Positions 21,300 to 37,100 are shown, counted from the stretch's first letter. The stretch is DNA of 64,000 nt from Aphrophora alni (GCA_963513935.1 OY740772.1:13300098-13364097), one strand, 5' to 3'. Notes: generated by a model from the letters alone, not told the origin. Numbers and translations: made by a program.

Positions 21300-24180
21300 T
21301 ATTGTAATTTGTAAAGAGTAAACAAAAATTTTAAATAGAATGTTAGTAGATTTACTTAAATTCACATTCATTTAAATGTCCGGTTCTTTATCAATCTAGC
21401 AGCAAAAGTTAAAATTAAAAATCAATTTTATATCACACTCTCTTAAGCTCTACACATTAAATAACGCAAACTGCAAACTGTGTATTCCATGCGGGGGGGG
21501 CGAAGGCAAATTATGGATGTGCACACAAAGCCCGCTTTCAACGAACACGATGCAGCTGGTAAAACTAGTTGCAACTAAAATAAATTCGTGTTGTGTTTCC
21601 GTGGATATTCAGTTGTAGAAATAACAACGTATGTAGTTGAATTTATAATTAGACATTTTACAGTCCTAACAGTGTTTATGGCCTTTGTTTTGCTACTCGT
21701 AAATCTTATTCTACGAATAGCCGTCACAGTGACGGCATAGAAGAAATAATTTAATATTTCACAGAGTTTTATTTTCACTGTGAAATCCGAAAGAAGTAAG
21801 TTTTCTCTTTAATGTAATAGCAGATATTTCTTGTTGAAACTCCATATTCAAGGATAAATAAAGCAAAAGCTTAAAGTTTCAAATATTTTAATAGTATGAA
21901 TGAGCTACAATTATTGTTTCGCCTTGCAGCATCTACGGGCAACTGATTTTCTCTTTCAGGCTGGATAACATAAATATTGTGTAATCAGACATTTGGGATT
22001 ACAGTACTTAAAACACAACTACCAATGAAATGGATATAGTGCTTACTTATACATGGCTATATTATGTAGCTTACATGCTAACTGACTAAAATTGTCACTA
22101 ATTTACAATTTACTTTGGTTCAATTTATAGGTTACATAGGTATAACTCCTCTCAAAAACTAATTATATATGGACATTTTGAAAAGAGATGGTTTTTTTTA
22201 TTAACCCTTAGGGTATGTACTCTACATATTAAAATTGTTTTAGAAGTTTCAAGAAAAATGAAGCACAGACTGACAGACACATGATAAAATCCCAAGATAA
22301 TTTTTTTCTGAAACGAATTCATGGATTTAAAAATTAAGTTTACTTTTCATTATATATATTATATATTACACAACAATTCTTCAGTCAAAGGGAAAATGGT
22401 CTTATTAAGTTTAATGGTGGTCAAGGTTTATTTAAATTTTTACACATTATTCCTGAAACATAATTTTATTTCTAGCACACTGGTTTGGAGCATAATCTTT
22501 ATATTTCACTAAAACTGTATCAAAATTTGAGAAAATAAGAATTTATTGTTACAGAAGCTACGGTACTCCAAAATTTTGTGTGATAAAAAAAGCCTTGAGA
22601 TTTGTCCATATAACAAAATTAGTTATTTCAGTATATTTTGAACAATTTAATTTGATCAAAATCAATCCACTAATTTGACCACAGGCTTTGGATGATAGAC
22701 ATCATTTCTAAAACTACCCTTTCAAGTTCAGAATACATCAAAACTGCTATTTCCACTAAAAACTCAACATTAATTTTTTGACCTACACATAACTTCTTTT
22801 TATAGTATGTATTTGTAAGAAAGGAAAATCTAGAAAGTTAGTGCCAAATATTTGTTCACCTTATAAAGATGGGAATATCTTTTATTAAATATTTCTTCAT
22901 GTATTTTTGGTAGAAGAGTAGTAATTATAGAAGGGTAGGCTATTTAATTTACTCTTACCAACATTTTGTAAAATTATTGATTTTTTTTCGGGATATAAAA
23001 GCAAAAAATCAGTCTTTTTGTGGTGAACAATAAAACCATCCCAGTTCAACCATGAACATTCGGACAATCTAAGATTTTTTTCATGGATTTTGGCTTAGGT
23101 AGGTCTGAAGCATTAACAATTTAGTTTTCTGTTCAAACTTGTAAAATATCGTCTACAAACTTTGAAAAGCAGAATTTAAATTGCTAACATTTTTCTATAC
23201 AAATGTCAACCTGTGCCCTACTACCTTACCATCTCTAGGCCATGACTAAAACTGATCTAGTAGTCTCACTCAAAAACTAAATATTATGGACATCAATATA
23301 TGCTAAATTGATTCCCATCTATGGACACAATAATTAATTAAAAACCATCTAGTTCCCAGTAAAGCAACAACTGACTAATGAATCGATAAAGGTTTGCTCA
23401 TCGACTTCTTTAAATTAAATTAAGTTATTTGTATGTGTAACAAGATAAAGCCTTCTAATTGGATTACTTTCAAAGTACTAGGCAGCTTAACATAGGTTAC
23501 TTAAAGTCCTTACTAGACGGTCTCAAATTTGCTGAAATCTTGGTAAGTTTGTTTTGGTTTTACAGAATAGATCATTAAGGAAATTGATTAATCTTTCATT
23601 AGGACACAGAATAATCATTGTCTTTAAATATTTAAAAAATTATGATTAAAATAGAAAATTAGCAACCATTGCCTTGTAGGCCTACTTTCTTGATAATTAG
23701 GCAAAGATTTAAAACTATCAAATTGAATGCTCCAATTTTAATTAATTTAATTTTAATTACAAACTATGTTTGATTTCCTTTATTGAAATGTTTTAAATGT
23801 TTCATTTTATGTATATTCTTTTAGTTGGAAAACAAAATTTTAAAAAATGTAATAATTAATTGCTAAATTTCATAAGTAATTTATACACCTATTAACATTT
23901 TAAAGGGCAGAAACACAAGAATGTAAATCCCAACCTTAATAGAAACTTTTATGCAATAGATCATTAAGCAAATTATTCACAAATAAATAAATAATTCTAT
24001 AATCTATTAATGAATACAAAAATAATTTAACAAATAGTAAATGTATTCATTCATCAAAATTTCATATTTTATAATTTTTTACAAGTAAGAATTAATCAAT
24101 AAATTTCTCAGAGCACTATCTTATTTCAATTTTAATATTAATTATGAGAATTCTCTCTCTCTCTCTCTTTGGGGCCAAAA
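21300..24180. other. No gene seen; one family B fragment
   Basis: Stops in all frames, no supported exon. Around 22650-22810 there is a family B match ('atcaatccacta', 'aaaactcaacattaattttt', 'gacctacacataact'). A (TC)n tract lies at 24154-24170. Confidence 0.5.
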
Positions 24181-24890
24181 TTTGTGGTATTGAATTTCAT
24201 AAATACAGTCGATAACCTCTCTCAACAAATCCGGTACCACTAAACATTGCATATACTCTATCTTTCCAAATTCTACTTTCAGCATTATTACTTTTACAAT
24301 TTGTCACCTTTTCTTCCCTGCAACTGTAATAATGTTTATCCCTACAACCGGTAATTCTTCAACTTTACCTATCCTTGTTAAATTCTGTTTATACCACTCC
24401 TGTATACATGTTGTGTTACTCCCTGTGTCAATCAACCCCTTAATTTCTTTATCCCCTATCTTAAATTTTATCACCGGATTATTCATACCCTATCCATTAG
24501 TAAATTTACTATCTTCAACTTCCTTGTCACATTCGGCTAAAAATTCTCTATCGCATAATACTGTGGTAATTATTATTTTGTCATCCATATTAGGTCTATT
24601 ATTAGTGACTATTTAATTTTTATTTATTTGTTGCACTGAAATATCTTTATCAGAATTTTCTACATTTATCTTATTCTATCCTTATTAATGTCTCCCTTCT
24701 CCGTGCTTATTAGTTTAAAGTTGGTGCAGTCATCATATTTAATATTTCTTGTGTCTGTTGTGGTTGAGCTTGTATTTATTACACTATTGTTTCCATCATC
24801 TCTTATTCTGTTTACTTCTGGGTTCCTATTTGACCTTCCTCTTTGAAATTGTACCATATTCTGTTTAGGTAAACTATTTGGTATATACAT
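24180..24890 (-). pseudogene. LTR-retrotransposon gag/aspartic protease remnant
   Basis: On the - strand the block at 24486-24304 reads NNPVIKFKIGDKEIKGLIDT then GSNTTCI. The hydrophobic-L-I-D-T-G-S motif with an upstream beta strand is the active-site loop of retropepsin-like proteases. An Asn/Arg-rich, gag-like stretch lies upstream (24890-24666). Downstream the frame continues past a TGA (~24301) as a VPDLLREV-like segment. Stops between the pieces and no RT nearby show a dead fragment. A domesticated protease gene is less likely because of the stops. Confidence 0.6.
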
Positions 24891-25495
24891 TGTCTCATCA
24901 ATAGTAATTACCCAATTCAGAAATGAGTCTCCATCAACTTCTAAACATTTTAAAAGCTTGTAGAAGATTTACAAATGATTGCCTTTATGGATGTGGAACA
25001 TATTTTGTAAGTTTAAAGAAACCAAGATGATTGAGCCATGGCTTAGATAACCCACTCGCAACTATTGACAGTAATGGAGTGAAAGGTTTTTATTGCAATT
25101 GTTTATCACAAAGAGAAATCCTGCCTTTTTTTAAAGTAATCATTCCATTCGTAGATCTTCCATCCATTTAAACTACTCTCTTCATATTGCTCCTGCATTT
25201 TACGAATAATTCCCACTGATTTAAATTTTTCAAAATAGAGAAAATGTAATACCGGTAATTAACATAATGTATTTCTTCCATGGTGCAACTCATTTTAAGT
25301 TGATTTTTACAGATGACATGAGGTTATGATTATAACAAAACATTCATTGTTGTGTGACATATTTCCCTTTATTTTTTTCTTTCTCTATATTCTGCATGGA
25401 TTCAACTAGTTTACATGAATAGTTTAAAAATAAATTTAGACTTAATTGCAAATATTACATCAATTACATTTGATTTAGGTTCCTTTACTTTAACC

Positions 25496-25564
25496 ATGCC
25501 AAAGGAGGATCCAGAAACTACAGCACTAAAGAAAGAATTGGAAGACTTAATTAAAAAATGTAAA
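25496..25564 (+). CDS. Gbeta76C: Gbeta coding exon 1
   Basis: Residues 1-23, start of the N-terminal coil. It ends in phase 0 at donor AAA|gtaagt. The ATG context is 'aaccatgcc', and an in-exon 5' leader follows a probable acceptor (tttag|gttcc). Confidence 0.9.
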
Positions 25565-28500
25565 GTAAGTTGACAATCCATTTTAACTTTAATACCAGTA
25601 CTTATGTAGCAGTAATCTTTTGATTATAGTACAAAATAAAATTGATGTTATTTAAATTCTCAAAATTATCTAAAAATTACCTTCTTTTGTAGGCAGACCA
25701 AGAAAAAGTTGCGGATAAGAAATTAGAAGATGTTTGTGCAGACCTAGCCGATGCTCCAAAAGTTAGGTTATCAACGAAGAAGATGTTAAAAGGGCATATT
25801 AATAAAGTCAACTCCGTGCATTACAGTGGCGACAGCAGGTGGGTTCAGTTAATTTAAATATTTCATTTGGTACACTGTTAATAACTTAATGGATTTATTG
25901 TTGATTAATTAGTAAATGCATTATCACAAGAATAAAACATAGAACAATGAATGATATGGTTCCTGAAAAACAATTCCTAAAAAAATCAATTGCAAACAGA
26001 TCTTAATTCTGGCAACTTTTCTTTTAATTTTAGATACACATATGCAATCACAAATTTAATAAAAAAACTGCAATAGATATCAGAAAATCATTGCGATAAT
26101 TGGTTCTTTCAACTACAGTAGGCTTATTTTGTTTAAAAGTACTGTTTTCCCTCCTGTTCATTAGCTAATATTGACAAATTAAATTTGTATTTTCTACAAA
26201 TAATTTATTTTGTGTTGAATATTTATGAACAAATATTTTAATCTAAATGTGTTAACCTTTATATTTTGATAAGAAAATGGTAAGATTGCCGGTGGCTGTA
26301 TGGATAATTTTTGTTCTAGTAATTTTGTAAACAACCTTTGTAAAAAGGGGATGGTCAGATACCCAGTTGCAACTTAAAGCCAACAGGCATTTTATACAGT
26401 TCACCACGACAGAATACATTAAGATTGTATTGCAAAAAAGCAGTTAGGCTCTTAGCTGGATTAACAAAATTCCATCAAAAATATGTTTAGGTAATTTGTA
26501 ATTCTCACACTTCGAAGTATGTACATACGGGTACTTGATGTGATTCTTTATTTTTTGTTAAAATGTGACCACGTCCAATACAAGGACATACATTACATAC
26601 GTTACAACACCAGAAACGTTTGTAATTATCTGGTTAAGTAGCATAAGTCATGTTTATACAGCAAACTTCCTTTTCAAGTGGGTGTTGTATTCATTAATAA
26701 GCTTCCAAATAATATTAATAAAATAAAATAAAATTTTAAAACAGACTTCAATAACTACTGTTGTCTGGATCTTTTTATTCGGTGGAAGAGAATCCACCAT
26801 TCTTATTTGGTGGATCTTTTTATCCACCATGTTTTTATTTAATGGAGGCGAAATCCTTAAAAATGTATACAATATACGCCTTTTTATTTTATATAAATTT
26901 TGTTCATAATATTATAACTTAAAAATTATTTATTTATCATTGTGAATGTTTTGTATAAATATATGTTGATTAAATATGGGAGCACATTGATATATTTTGA
27001 GGTAGTGCAAGCAAACAATTCAAATTCTGTGTATGTTTATTAGCCATTAGGATGGACATTATAGTTGACTACTGTATGTGCCTTCGACCCATGAAGGGTT
27101 GCGTAACAATCTTTATTCAAACCATACATCATTTAAAGCTCTCCTAGTACAGAGAATAATGTTACAATCTGTGTCTCAAAAATATAATCCTATCAAAAAT
27201 GGTTGGCAGTCAAAGTTTTAAAACACTGGTGTATTTTGAAAAGGTATACATCCAGTTATCAAATCCTATCTGTTCTTAGGAACTGGAAAATGTTTTAAAC
27301 AAGATACAATTTAAATTACAATGCAAATAATGTTTATACTGGTATGTTGAAAAAAAAGAAGCTAAAACAACAGTGGTACTGGTATCTAAGCATATGCATT
27401 ATTATTGTACAATGGTTATATTGCAAATAATACTCTGTTTTACTGATGAACACCAAATGTAATAAATTATAATAATTAGCCATTTTCTCTTTTCAAAGAT
27501 GATGTTAGTTTCGAAATATCAGCACAATGTGAGCGCATAGGGCAGTTATAAAATACATAATTTTTCAAACATTGGCTCTACCAATATCATTCAAGTTTTA
27601 GTAAAATATGAAGATTAATGAAACAAACCCGTGTGAAATATCGCAAGTAAAAAATATTCCGGTTCAGGAAGAACTGGCATAAAAGATAAATGAATCTTGA
27701 GCGCAGTCATTAAAAGCTCAATATTAATCAAATACGATTTATTCTGAGGTTGGGCTTGACACAAGTGAAACAAGTTTAGGCTCTATTTAAATATTTTTCA
27801 AATTAAGGTGATGATATAAGGTTTCATGGAGTGTTTTAATTACTGTTGTTATCTTCTTATTTTTTAAGAATTTTAGGGGTTACACTGTGTATTTGATGTC
27901 TGTAAATAATTTAATTATAGATTATAAATTGATGAGTAAATAAATACAAAGTTATTATGATTGTGTTACAGGCATGCAGTAACAGGCTCATTAGATGGTA
28001 AATTGATAATCTGGGATACATGGACTGGCAATAAGACTCAAGTTATACCTCTACGTTCAGCTTGGGTGATGAGTGTAGCATTCTCACAGACTGGCAACTT
28101 CGTTGGTGAGTTATTTCATTATTCAAACTTACAACATTTAAAGCATGTAGACATTAAATAATTACAAGTGACAGCATAAAGAATCTTTAAAAAAATGGAA
28201 ACATTTGTTCACTTCTGAACAAATAACAGCAGAAAAAACACAAATTGCAATTTTGTAGAAGAAAAATATTAAGACGACAATGGCCAAGAGATTTTCACCT
28301 TTAACAACAGGGAGTAAAAAAAAGAAGTATAGAGCTATTAGTCAAATAAACCTATTGATCTATAGGTATACAAACCCATTTCTTTCATCGAATTTAGCAC
28401 TCTTAAGTGGAAGGAGGTAAGTTAAGATTTTTAAATGTAAAACTATAATTTTATTGTAGGATTTAATCTAAACGAAAATTTTAAGATATAAATTCTTGGT

Positions 28501-31134
28501 GTTTATTTGTTTAAGAGTCAGAGGCTCTCAAAAGATGATATGAAATTATAGAATGTTCAGCCTTAAGTCAAAACCTCTAATTAAAGGAATTGGATAATAA
28601 AAGTATCGACATATTGAATTAGTACAGTTTCAAATTTTCAAATGAAGTTTTGCTTTTCATAGGCTTAAATAGAACCAAAAATTATTTTTTACAAATTTCC
28701 AACTGAATTGATTTAATATATCTACTGATTTGAGTGCAACTTTATTTTTTCAAAATTTTGGCTCTAGGATTTATTAGTGATAACTCTTTCAATTTTTATC
28801 ACAGTGAAATCACTAAGGGACATCCTTGGGTGAAAATTTTAAAATTTCTTATAATTGTGGGATCTTGTAGGATCTACATGCGAAATATTATTTTTATAAA
28901 ATGTTTTGTACAAAAGTTTGTAAATCCAAGCCTATGTAACAAATCTGCAAAATTTTATAACACACATGATTTATATTTAGAAAAAAAGGTTAAGACGATT
29001 GTGACCTCTGACACCATGACTTTTTAAAACGTATTGTGAAACTAAGATCTAATCTAGCAGATAGGCCTCCTTGATGAGTTTTTAATAATCCACTGATTAG
29101 CTCTCTTACAAGAGTTCAGTTTTTGCTTGTACTCCAAAACAAGCACTTGCCTATTAAAAAAGCTCCACAAACAAAAAATATGTGACCAGCAGTTTAATTC
29201 TCTAAACCACTTTTGCTGTTGTTAAGATGTTCGATTGCACCTTTTTATTTAGTTCCCCTAGGTTGATTTGGTTAAATATTTTAATATTAATACCATTAAG
29301 TTCCCACAAAGAGCCAGGGAACTATGTGGTCAACCTGAGGAGAGCTCCACCTACCCAGGTAAGAGTACAATAAAACTGTAGGTTGCCCAGTACCATAGTA
29401 TGCATATTATAGGCTAATAAGCTCCCTCTTAGCTACACAGACATAGACATTTGCTGTTCCATCCTTTGACTTGGTATGATTAGGATCTTACATTTCTACC
29501 GCATTGCCCGTCCTGTACCAGCAAGGGGACATCTATATCTGCACTTGACACCACATGCGACTATTTCACATTGCTCTGATCTCGGAAATACAGAGGACAT
29601 TGTATGGAATCTTTACTGGCCAATTACTCCTTTAAGTAGAATCAACGAGCATTCGCAGTCCCTTGTGTTAACATAGATGGAGCTAAATCTTTTGGGGGCC
29701 CCTTGCGAAATATTAACTGAGCACTGCAATAAAATCAGCGCGGAAAGTTCTATGTGAACTAGTATTTTTATAATACTGTAATTCAGATCTTATTATTTAT
29801 CTGTGTTTGGAGCGAGGACTATGTTGCCATCACTGGGTGTCACCATTTCTAGGAAGGGAAGCTAATTTTTTACATAGTTTTAAGTTCCAAGATGAATGAA
29901 ACAAACATATTTGAAACAAAAAAATTCAATTTGGACTAGGTTTTTAAGTGACAGTCAACTTCTTATATTAAATAGAATACTGGTGACATAATTTTATTTT
30001 ATTTATTTTCAGCTTGTGGAGGAATGGACAATATGTGCACAGTTTATGATCTCAACAATCGTGATTCAACTGGTGCTGCTAAAATAGTGCGTGAACTTTT
30101 AGGTTATGAAGGTTTCTTATCTTCTTGTAGATTCCTAGATGATACTACATTAATCACTGGTTCGGGTGATATGAAAGTGTAAGTTGACATCTTTCAATTT
30201 TGTAAATTTGTAAATTAATTAACAATTTGGATCATAAGATAGTGTTATACTGATAGTGACCATACTTTTAGAATATTAAAAAAAGCTTCCTCCTAACTAT
30301 CATTAGGATGTTAAACTGCTTCAGGGTTCTGTATCCTGAAATGTGTTAATGAGAGCACTGCGATGTGTTAATAGTTTTGTTCTCGATGATTTCCTAAAAT
30401 CTTGAGAGGAACCAACATAAAAACTATGGAGTAAAATACATCCCTTGAATACAGATTATATTTGCCTATTTCCTTAACTTAGAAGAATACTGATAAAAAG
30501 GATCCTTATCAAGGTCCAAAATCAGAGACTCAGTTTAAATGAATGGAAGATCACCAGAAGAGTTCAACAAGGCACAACAGCTGAATGACTCTTAAATGTT
30601 GACCATCCGTCAATAGAGGAAACAATAACATGAGATTCTGCATTAACTTTAGGTTCGAAAACACTCAATTATCTTTCACTAAACAGACAGGTTATCCGCC
30701 GAGCACTAATTATACACTCCCCGGTGATAAACCAACTAAAATATTGTAATACATACCCCCTATGGAACAGTTAAGAGTAGTTCCGTTTCAATTAAATTAT
30801 TTGGCTATATCAGATCAGCTATCAACACTTAAATATATGATAGCTGGCATTATAATCCTGCCCATAGCAGTGAAACGTGTAATCAAAAACATGATTGAAA
30901 CGGAACTACTCTTGACTATATTGTAGAGGTAATGTCATTCGAAGGCTTAACAATGATTATTATTAATAATGGGGTTGGTAGAACAAGATGTCTGTTGGAA
31001 CAGAGACAGCAGATAATGGAGATTCAGCGTACATCAAATGGTCTTTACAGGGATTGAAGTCTTTATGGATGCTTATAGCAAGGTCCTTATAGATTTGACA
31101 GAGGAAGGATTTGGAAGGTATCCTAGTTGGTTAC

Positions 31135-31197
<63 letters not shown>

Positions 31198-34100
31198 CTC
31201 AATAGTCATTTTGGGTCATAGTGAAGGATGCCTACAGATCGTGCCAATTAGCATGGAGCGCGAACAGGGGAGTGTGCGGTCTCCTACTCCGGCACTCTGG
31301 AGAACATTTCCCTTTAAGTGGCGGTGTACAGTTCGCTAAAAGCGTTCACAGCGACACAACCGTAGCATAGTGTGGCTAGACAGCAACTGACTACTTTTTG
31401 GTGCTGTCTGTACTGAAGACTCACAGTTGAGTAGGAGAGGGCACGACCTTAAAGCGCATGCTCAATTGACGCTTCACGCTGCCTGGCATAGTCTATACCT
31501 ATGGCCTTGGACCGTATAGGAAAAACAAAAACTACTCTCATTATAATTAATTATATAGATTATTTTACTATTTTATATTCCGACTTTTCTTACCCAAACA
31601 TATAAAATAACTGATAAATACAAGATTTACAGAAAATGTTATTTCCATTTTTGACAATGAACACTTTCAATTAAATTTCTTAGTCTAAGGAATCTGATAA
31701 ATGATTTCTTTCTAGCTTACTGTTTGTTTGTTTTTAGTCAAATATTAAATGTGATTATACATATTCTGCATGTAAATAAAAAAAATTAACAATATAAAAT
31801 ATCTATGAGTTGCTCAAAGTTTGAAGGGGATGATTTAAAGGGACTCTTTATGAAAAAAGTTGGAAAAGAACATGAAATAAGGACCTCTCGTCCTAGATTA
31901 CTGTTATAGTGCCTAGCAGTCAAATACTGTAATAGTGTCAGGGTCGAAAAAGAACAAAGTTGGTCAAGAGAGATCTGATAGGAAAGATGAAACAGAGGGA
32001 TCTAACCTAAGAGTACATGAAAAAAGGTGAAGATCCAGCTATGGCCTCAGGATGTCCAAGCCCATTCTCAGCCCCTGAGGGATACTTAGTCATTAGAATG
32101 TGGTCTTGTTTAAAATAAAATACCTCTACAAAGTGTTTGTTGTAGACTTTTTTATGTTTTCTTTTTTTTTTTATTTGGAGACAAAAGTTAAGGAACTAAA
32201 TATTTGGTACAGTATTGAGGATTCTTGTGTGCCTACACAGAAACTTTATTCAGAAAATTGCAACAAAATGTTTTAAAATGGTGCTAATTTAAATAGTTTT
32301 TTTTTGTAAATTTACTATTCACATATTATTAAAAAAAGTTATTTTATTTCATTGGTTTTAGTTGTGTATGGGATCTGGAAGGAAACAAAAAGACACAGGA
32401 ATTCAATGCACATGCTGGTGACGTCTGTACCATGTCCTTGTCACCGGATAGTAACACATATATTACAGGAAGTGTAGATAAGACTGCCAAATTGTGGGAC
32501 TTGCGAGATCAAGGATGTAAAGCTGTATACTTTGGGCATGATGCTGATGTCAATTCTGTTTGTGTACGTAAAACTAATTTTACAAATATGATAGAGTAAT
32601 TTAATATAATGCAATCACTGTTACTCTGATCTTTAATATGTAAAGCAGAACTTGTTGATCTTAAGTTATATTATTTTATTAAACTCAAACATAACAGATA
32701 TTGAACATCTGATTTTTCTAATTTGCATTTAATGTTATTGGAAATATATTTTAATATCAGTTATCTTGTTTCATACATTTATTGAGACTAGATAGGACAT
32801 TTATTTTGAAATAAAAAATATTTTATAACTTTTTATGTCTTTCCTTGTTGTTTAAAGTGGAAAAAGCTCTTGGTCATCATCGCTATTAAAAATAAGATAA
32901 AATAAGATGCCTAGCCCTCGAATACTCTAATAGTATCAGGGTCGTAAGGGAACAAAAGTTGATCAATGCAGATCTGATAAGAAAGACCTGATAGGAAAAA
33001 TGAAAAAGAGAGATGCAACCTAAGACTACATAAAAAAAAAGGTTTAGATCCAGCTAGGTCCCTCAGGTTGCCACGCCCATACTTGTTATAGTGAGCCTCT
33101 GAGGGTTAACAACTTTGTAAACATAAAATACAATGTTATTTATATTTTATTCAAAAATACAGTTTTAGTGTTTTCTATATAATACATCCTATACAGAAAA
33201 AACACCAGACAATGGCCAGGACATCTGTACGGTTGGTAAATAATTTGTTTAATATAAATTCTCTAATTCTAACAAGCTATAAAGGCACCCAAACATAAAC
33301 ACATTCAAACCCATATATACACTTTACACCTACATAAAATAAAAAATTTTAACTTGAACTCTGCAGTATTCTACACATTTCTATAACTCTTCCGTAATAA
33401 CACTTAACAATGTCTTCCAGTTGCTCCCATTTAATAGGACCAACATTTCTTCATGCTCCGGTCTCTTCTTCCCTAAATGGTTCATTCTTAATTCCTGCAT
33501 CACTGGACACACTACAACATGTTGATATATATCTTCTGGTAGGTTCAGATTACACATTCAACAGGTAAATAGTTTGTCTCGTCTCCACTGCTGACACTTA
33601 TGTTCAACAGTTCATCCTGTTTCTTAAAGGATTCATTTGGAACAAAGATCTATTTTATCCTCCACTTTAATTCCCTGTAGAGGAAGTGAATCTCTGATGG
33701 TTGGAAAATACCAATGCATTGGTTTAATTTTCTTCAGTTTTTCCAACTAACTCTACTACACTCATATTCTTGTATTATTTTTTAGTTCCTCTCCATATTT
33801 TACGCAAAGTCAGGTTAGATTTTAATACCGGTATATATTTTTCTTAATAATAGCATTTCTTAAGAAGTTTGTTAGCCTTTCAGTGTAAATACTTTCTGTA
33901 TGTTGTACTTCAAGTGCAAATAAACTTTGGCTGTAACTCAGCTTTTATATACAGAACATAAACTGATTCTGACTAATTAAAATTATTTCATCACTTGAAA
34001 GTAAGAACACGAGGATTGTTAAAATGTATCCAAGTACAATATTTCCTGTGCAAACAAATGAAGCAAGCAAGGTGACTTCTAATGAGGAATTTTTTTCTAA

Positions 34101-37100
34101 ACCGCAGAGTCCAACAGTGGTTAACAATCAACCTGTGAGTAAGGAAGTGTACTTAGCATCCACGGACATGACACAAGTGATATAACTATTTCAATGATGT
34201 CAGTAGAGAGTGATTCGCGTTCCCCTAGGGCCTCAACAATTCAAAATGATGAGGTTACTGACCAAGTTTGAACTTACGTTATGCAGATCCAACTGGAAAC
34301 TTGCGGTGATAATTACTGGAACCAGTTGGTGATAAGCACTGGTTTTGGTGGTTTATTCCATTTTGAATAAGAATTTTGGTTAGCAGAGAGAATCCGCAAA
34401 ATTTATGTCAAATCTGCTAGCGATGGAGCTAACCATGACTTCCTGAACTACGGAGTAATGATGAGTTTTAGGTTTACAGATACGACCAAGAAACCAAAGT
34501 AGAGATGTCACAATATGAAATGGAGAAAAAAAAAGGATGAGAGGCGTGCATCAATGTCAAAGTGATATTACCAGTTTGCTTTAAAACAGTAGTGTTGTGC
34601 TCTGCTAAGTTATTCTGATTTTCATGTACTTTTCCAGCCACTCCAAGACATTCTTTAACTAAATTTTTTGATACAGTAGTCTTTCATAAATCCGGACTAT
34701 TGTGGCGGACGGCCGGTCCAGATTCTGAAAAATCCGGATTTCCTGGAGTCGAAGATAAGTCGGCCGTGGGGTCGATACGAGCGGTGATAAGCCGCACATG
34801 CAATCGCTACTGGCCTGTACCGATACCTAACGACACTTGGTACACTCTGACACATTAACACGTTCGCTACCAGCTGCCACATATTGTGGGTCACTCCCAC
34901 AACCCACGAAAAAATTCATGAACTTCCCTGTAGACTGGTTCTAATGGTTGTGACCGTCGCCACAGACCACGAATAAAATTTGTTCAAAATTAGTATGTCC
35001 AGTGACGTCAGTGATAGTCCTAGCTACAGACTAAGCGCCGCATATATGTGGCGGACTATCCTGTAGACCGTGCCTAAACGATCTAACCTTCAAAATAGAC
35101 CGTTGCGACACGCCCGCAGCAAAATTGCGGCGGCAGTCTGTGGTTACGATTTTTTTTTAACATTTTGGTAGCGAAAGTGTTAAGTAATGGTACTGTTACT
35201 GTACATAATACAGTGCTGGACTACAATTAAGTAAAACACAGGGTAGGGCGTGTCAATGCCCTACCTCTCCTCAGCCGCGCGGAAACTTCCACTGCACGTG
35301 AATCATTACAAAATACGCCATTCATGCAATACGGAAGATCGCGTAAAATTGAAGGCTCTAAAGCGGCAAATTGTTAGAAAAAATTTTTACCGTCCGGTCC
35401 GGATTTTCATGATCCGAATTTATGAGAGTCTACTGTATCTCTAAAAAGCTGCTAAAATGGAGACAGATACAGAAAGATCAACAAAATCCCTTCAAAAATA
35501 TTAAAGAAAAATTAATGTGGAAATAAACATTTTAATAACAAGAACATTTTTTCTTTCTTTTACTACTTTGATGTTAGCTTGTTAAATGGCTGATTAGATT
35601 TTAATGTGCTAAAACAAATTTAATTTGTTAATGTGGTAGCGAATGTTTTGTACAATTATGACATTTAAATTCGAAATTTTTTGTAAGATAAAAATTAGAC
35701 ACTCTACAAAGTAACGAAACATTGATAAAAAGGAGACTCTTCAAACCATGAATTGCTTCTAAATTAGCAGAATTGTGTATAATACCTTTAATGATGTATT
35801 GGTTTTATTTTACAGTACCATCCAAGTGGCTTTGCATTCGCTTCTGCCTCGGAAGATAAGACTGCACGTTTGTACGATGTACGTTCAGATCAACAAATAG
35901 GTTTATACACACCGCCCAATAAAACTTCAGGATTCACATGCTGTGGTCTATCACTGTCTGGGAGATTCTTACTCAGCGGGAGTGACGATCACTCTGTACA
36001 TATCTGGGATACTTTGAAAGTCCAACACAATGGTAATTACATTTAGTTGTAATGTTTTAAGAATAGTTTTTTATAATGTTGTTTTTTAATTTATTTAAAT
36101 CAAGAATATTAGTAATCAACAAATTAATTCATAAAGGTTAAGTATTTTTTTGAAATTGTATGAACATGATGATTGTCCTTCTTACGTGTACCTGTACAAG
36201 GTTTTTTTTTGAAAAAATCATCTGATCTGAATTTTTCCCACAGCAACAAATGAAGCTTGGGAGGTGACATCAAGTTATGAGGTGGAGAGGACTTTTTATG
36301 CATGCAGTATACCACCCACAGAGAGCATTATTCGCTGACAGTAACCTGTGAGCAAGAAAGTGAACTCTGTTACGTCAGACTTTCATTTTTTTAAAATTAG
36401 ATCCAGTTAAGCTTGACTGATCACTGGTGTACTGTGTTTAGCCAAAAACTCTGATCAATGTTACAAATAAGATGTGGCAATATCATGACAGAGCCAAATA
36501 CCTCCTCACACAGGTCTGGCCTTTTATATCATATGGCATCACCAAGACGATGGAGGACTTTCAGGTACTATTCTTTGATGTTTTGATCTTGGGATACACC
36601 ACCCACAGAAGTCAAACAAAACGATACACATCATAAGTATACCATTTTTACTTACCCCCTTCGGGAATGTTGAATGTCTCTACTGTGACAACTGAGCTTT
36701 ATAGTTTTTGGGTAAAATCCATTAACCCACAACTTATCAGGAAGTAAGAGTACAGTATGTCCTGTGAAACTTGTAAACGAAGTTCCTTCTGCTCCATCAT
36801 TAGCAGCTTTGGTACAAATTTAGTGCACACTGTCCTCAAAGCGAAATACTTTATAACATCCACCTTTACTACAATTTCTCAGACCATTACAAGACAGTCC
36901 TACAAAACCAAAGTCTGCACTTGGGTCAATTTGGCTTGTTGAGGGCCTACCATAACGTTAGTGGCTCTCCATTCATGTGTAGTCATATTAGGAATGGTTA
37001 TTCCAATCCCTAATTTTTGTGATATTCACCATCATCCTCAAAAGCCTGTTGAATCATTCAACGGATTCCGTTTATATCCTCAATCTTGATGCAAAATTGT

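Noticed and set aside
21039..21371. Overlapping ~100-residue frames on both strands
   Set aside because: They cross the hAT MITE and family C repeat; no coding features.
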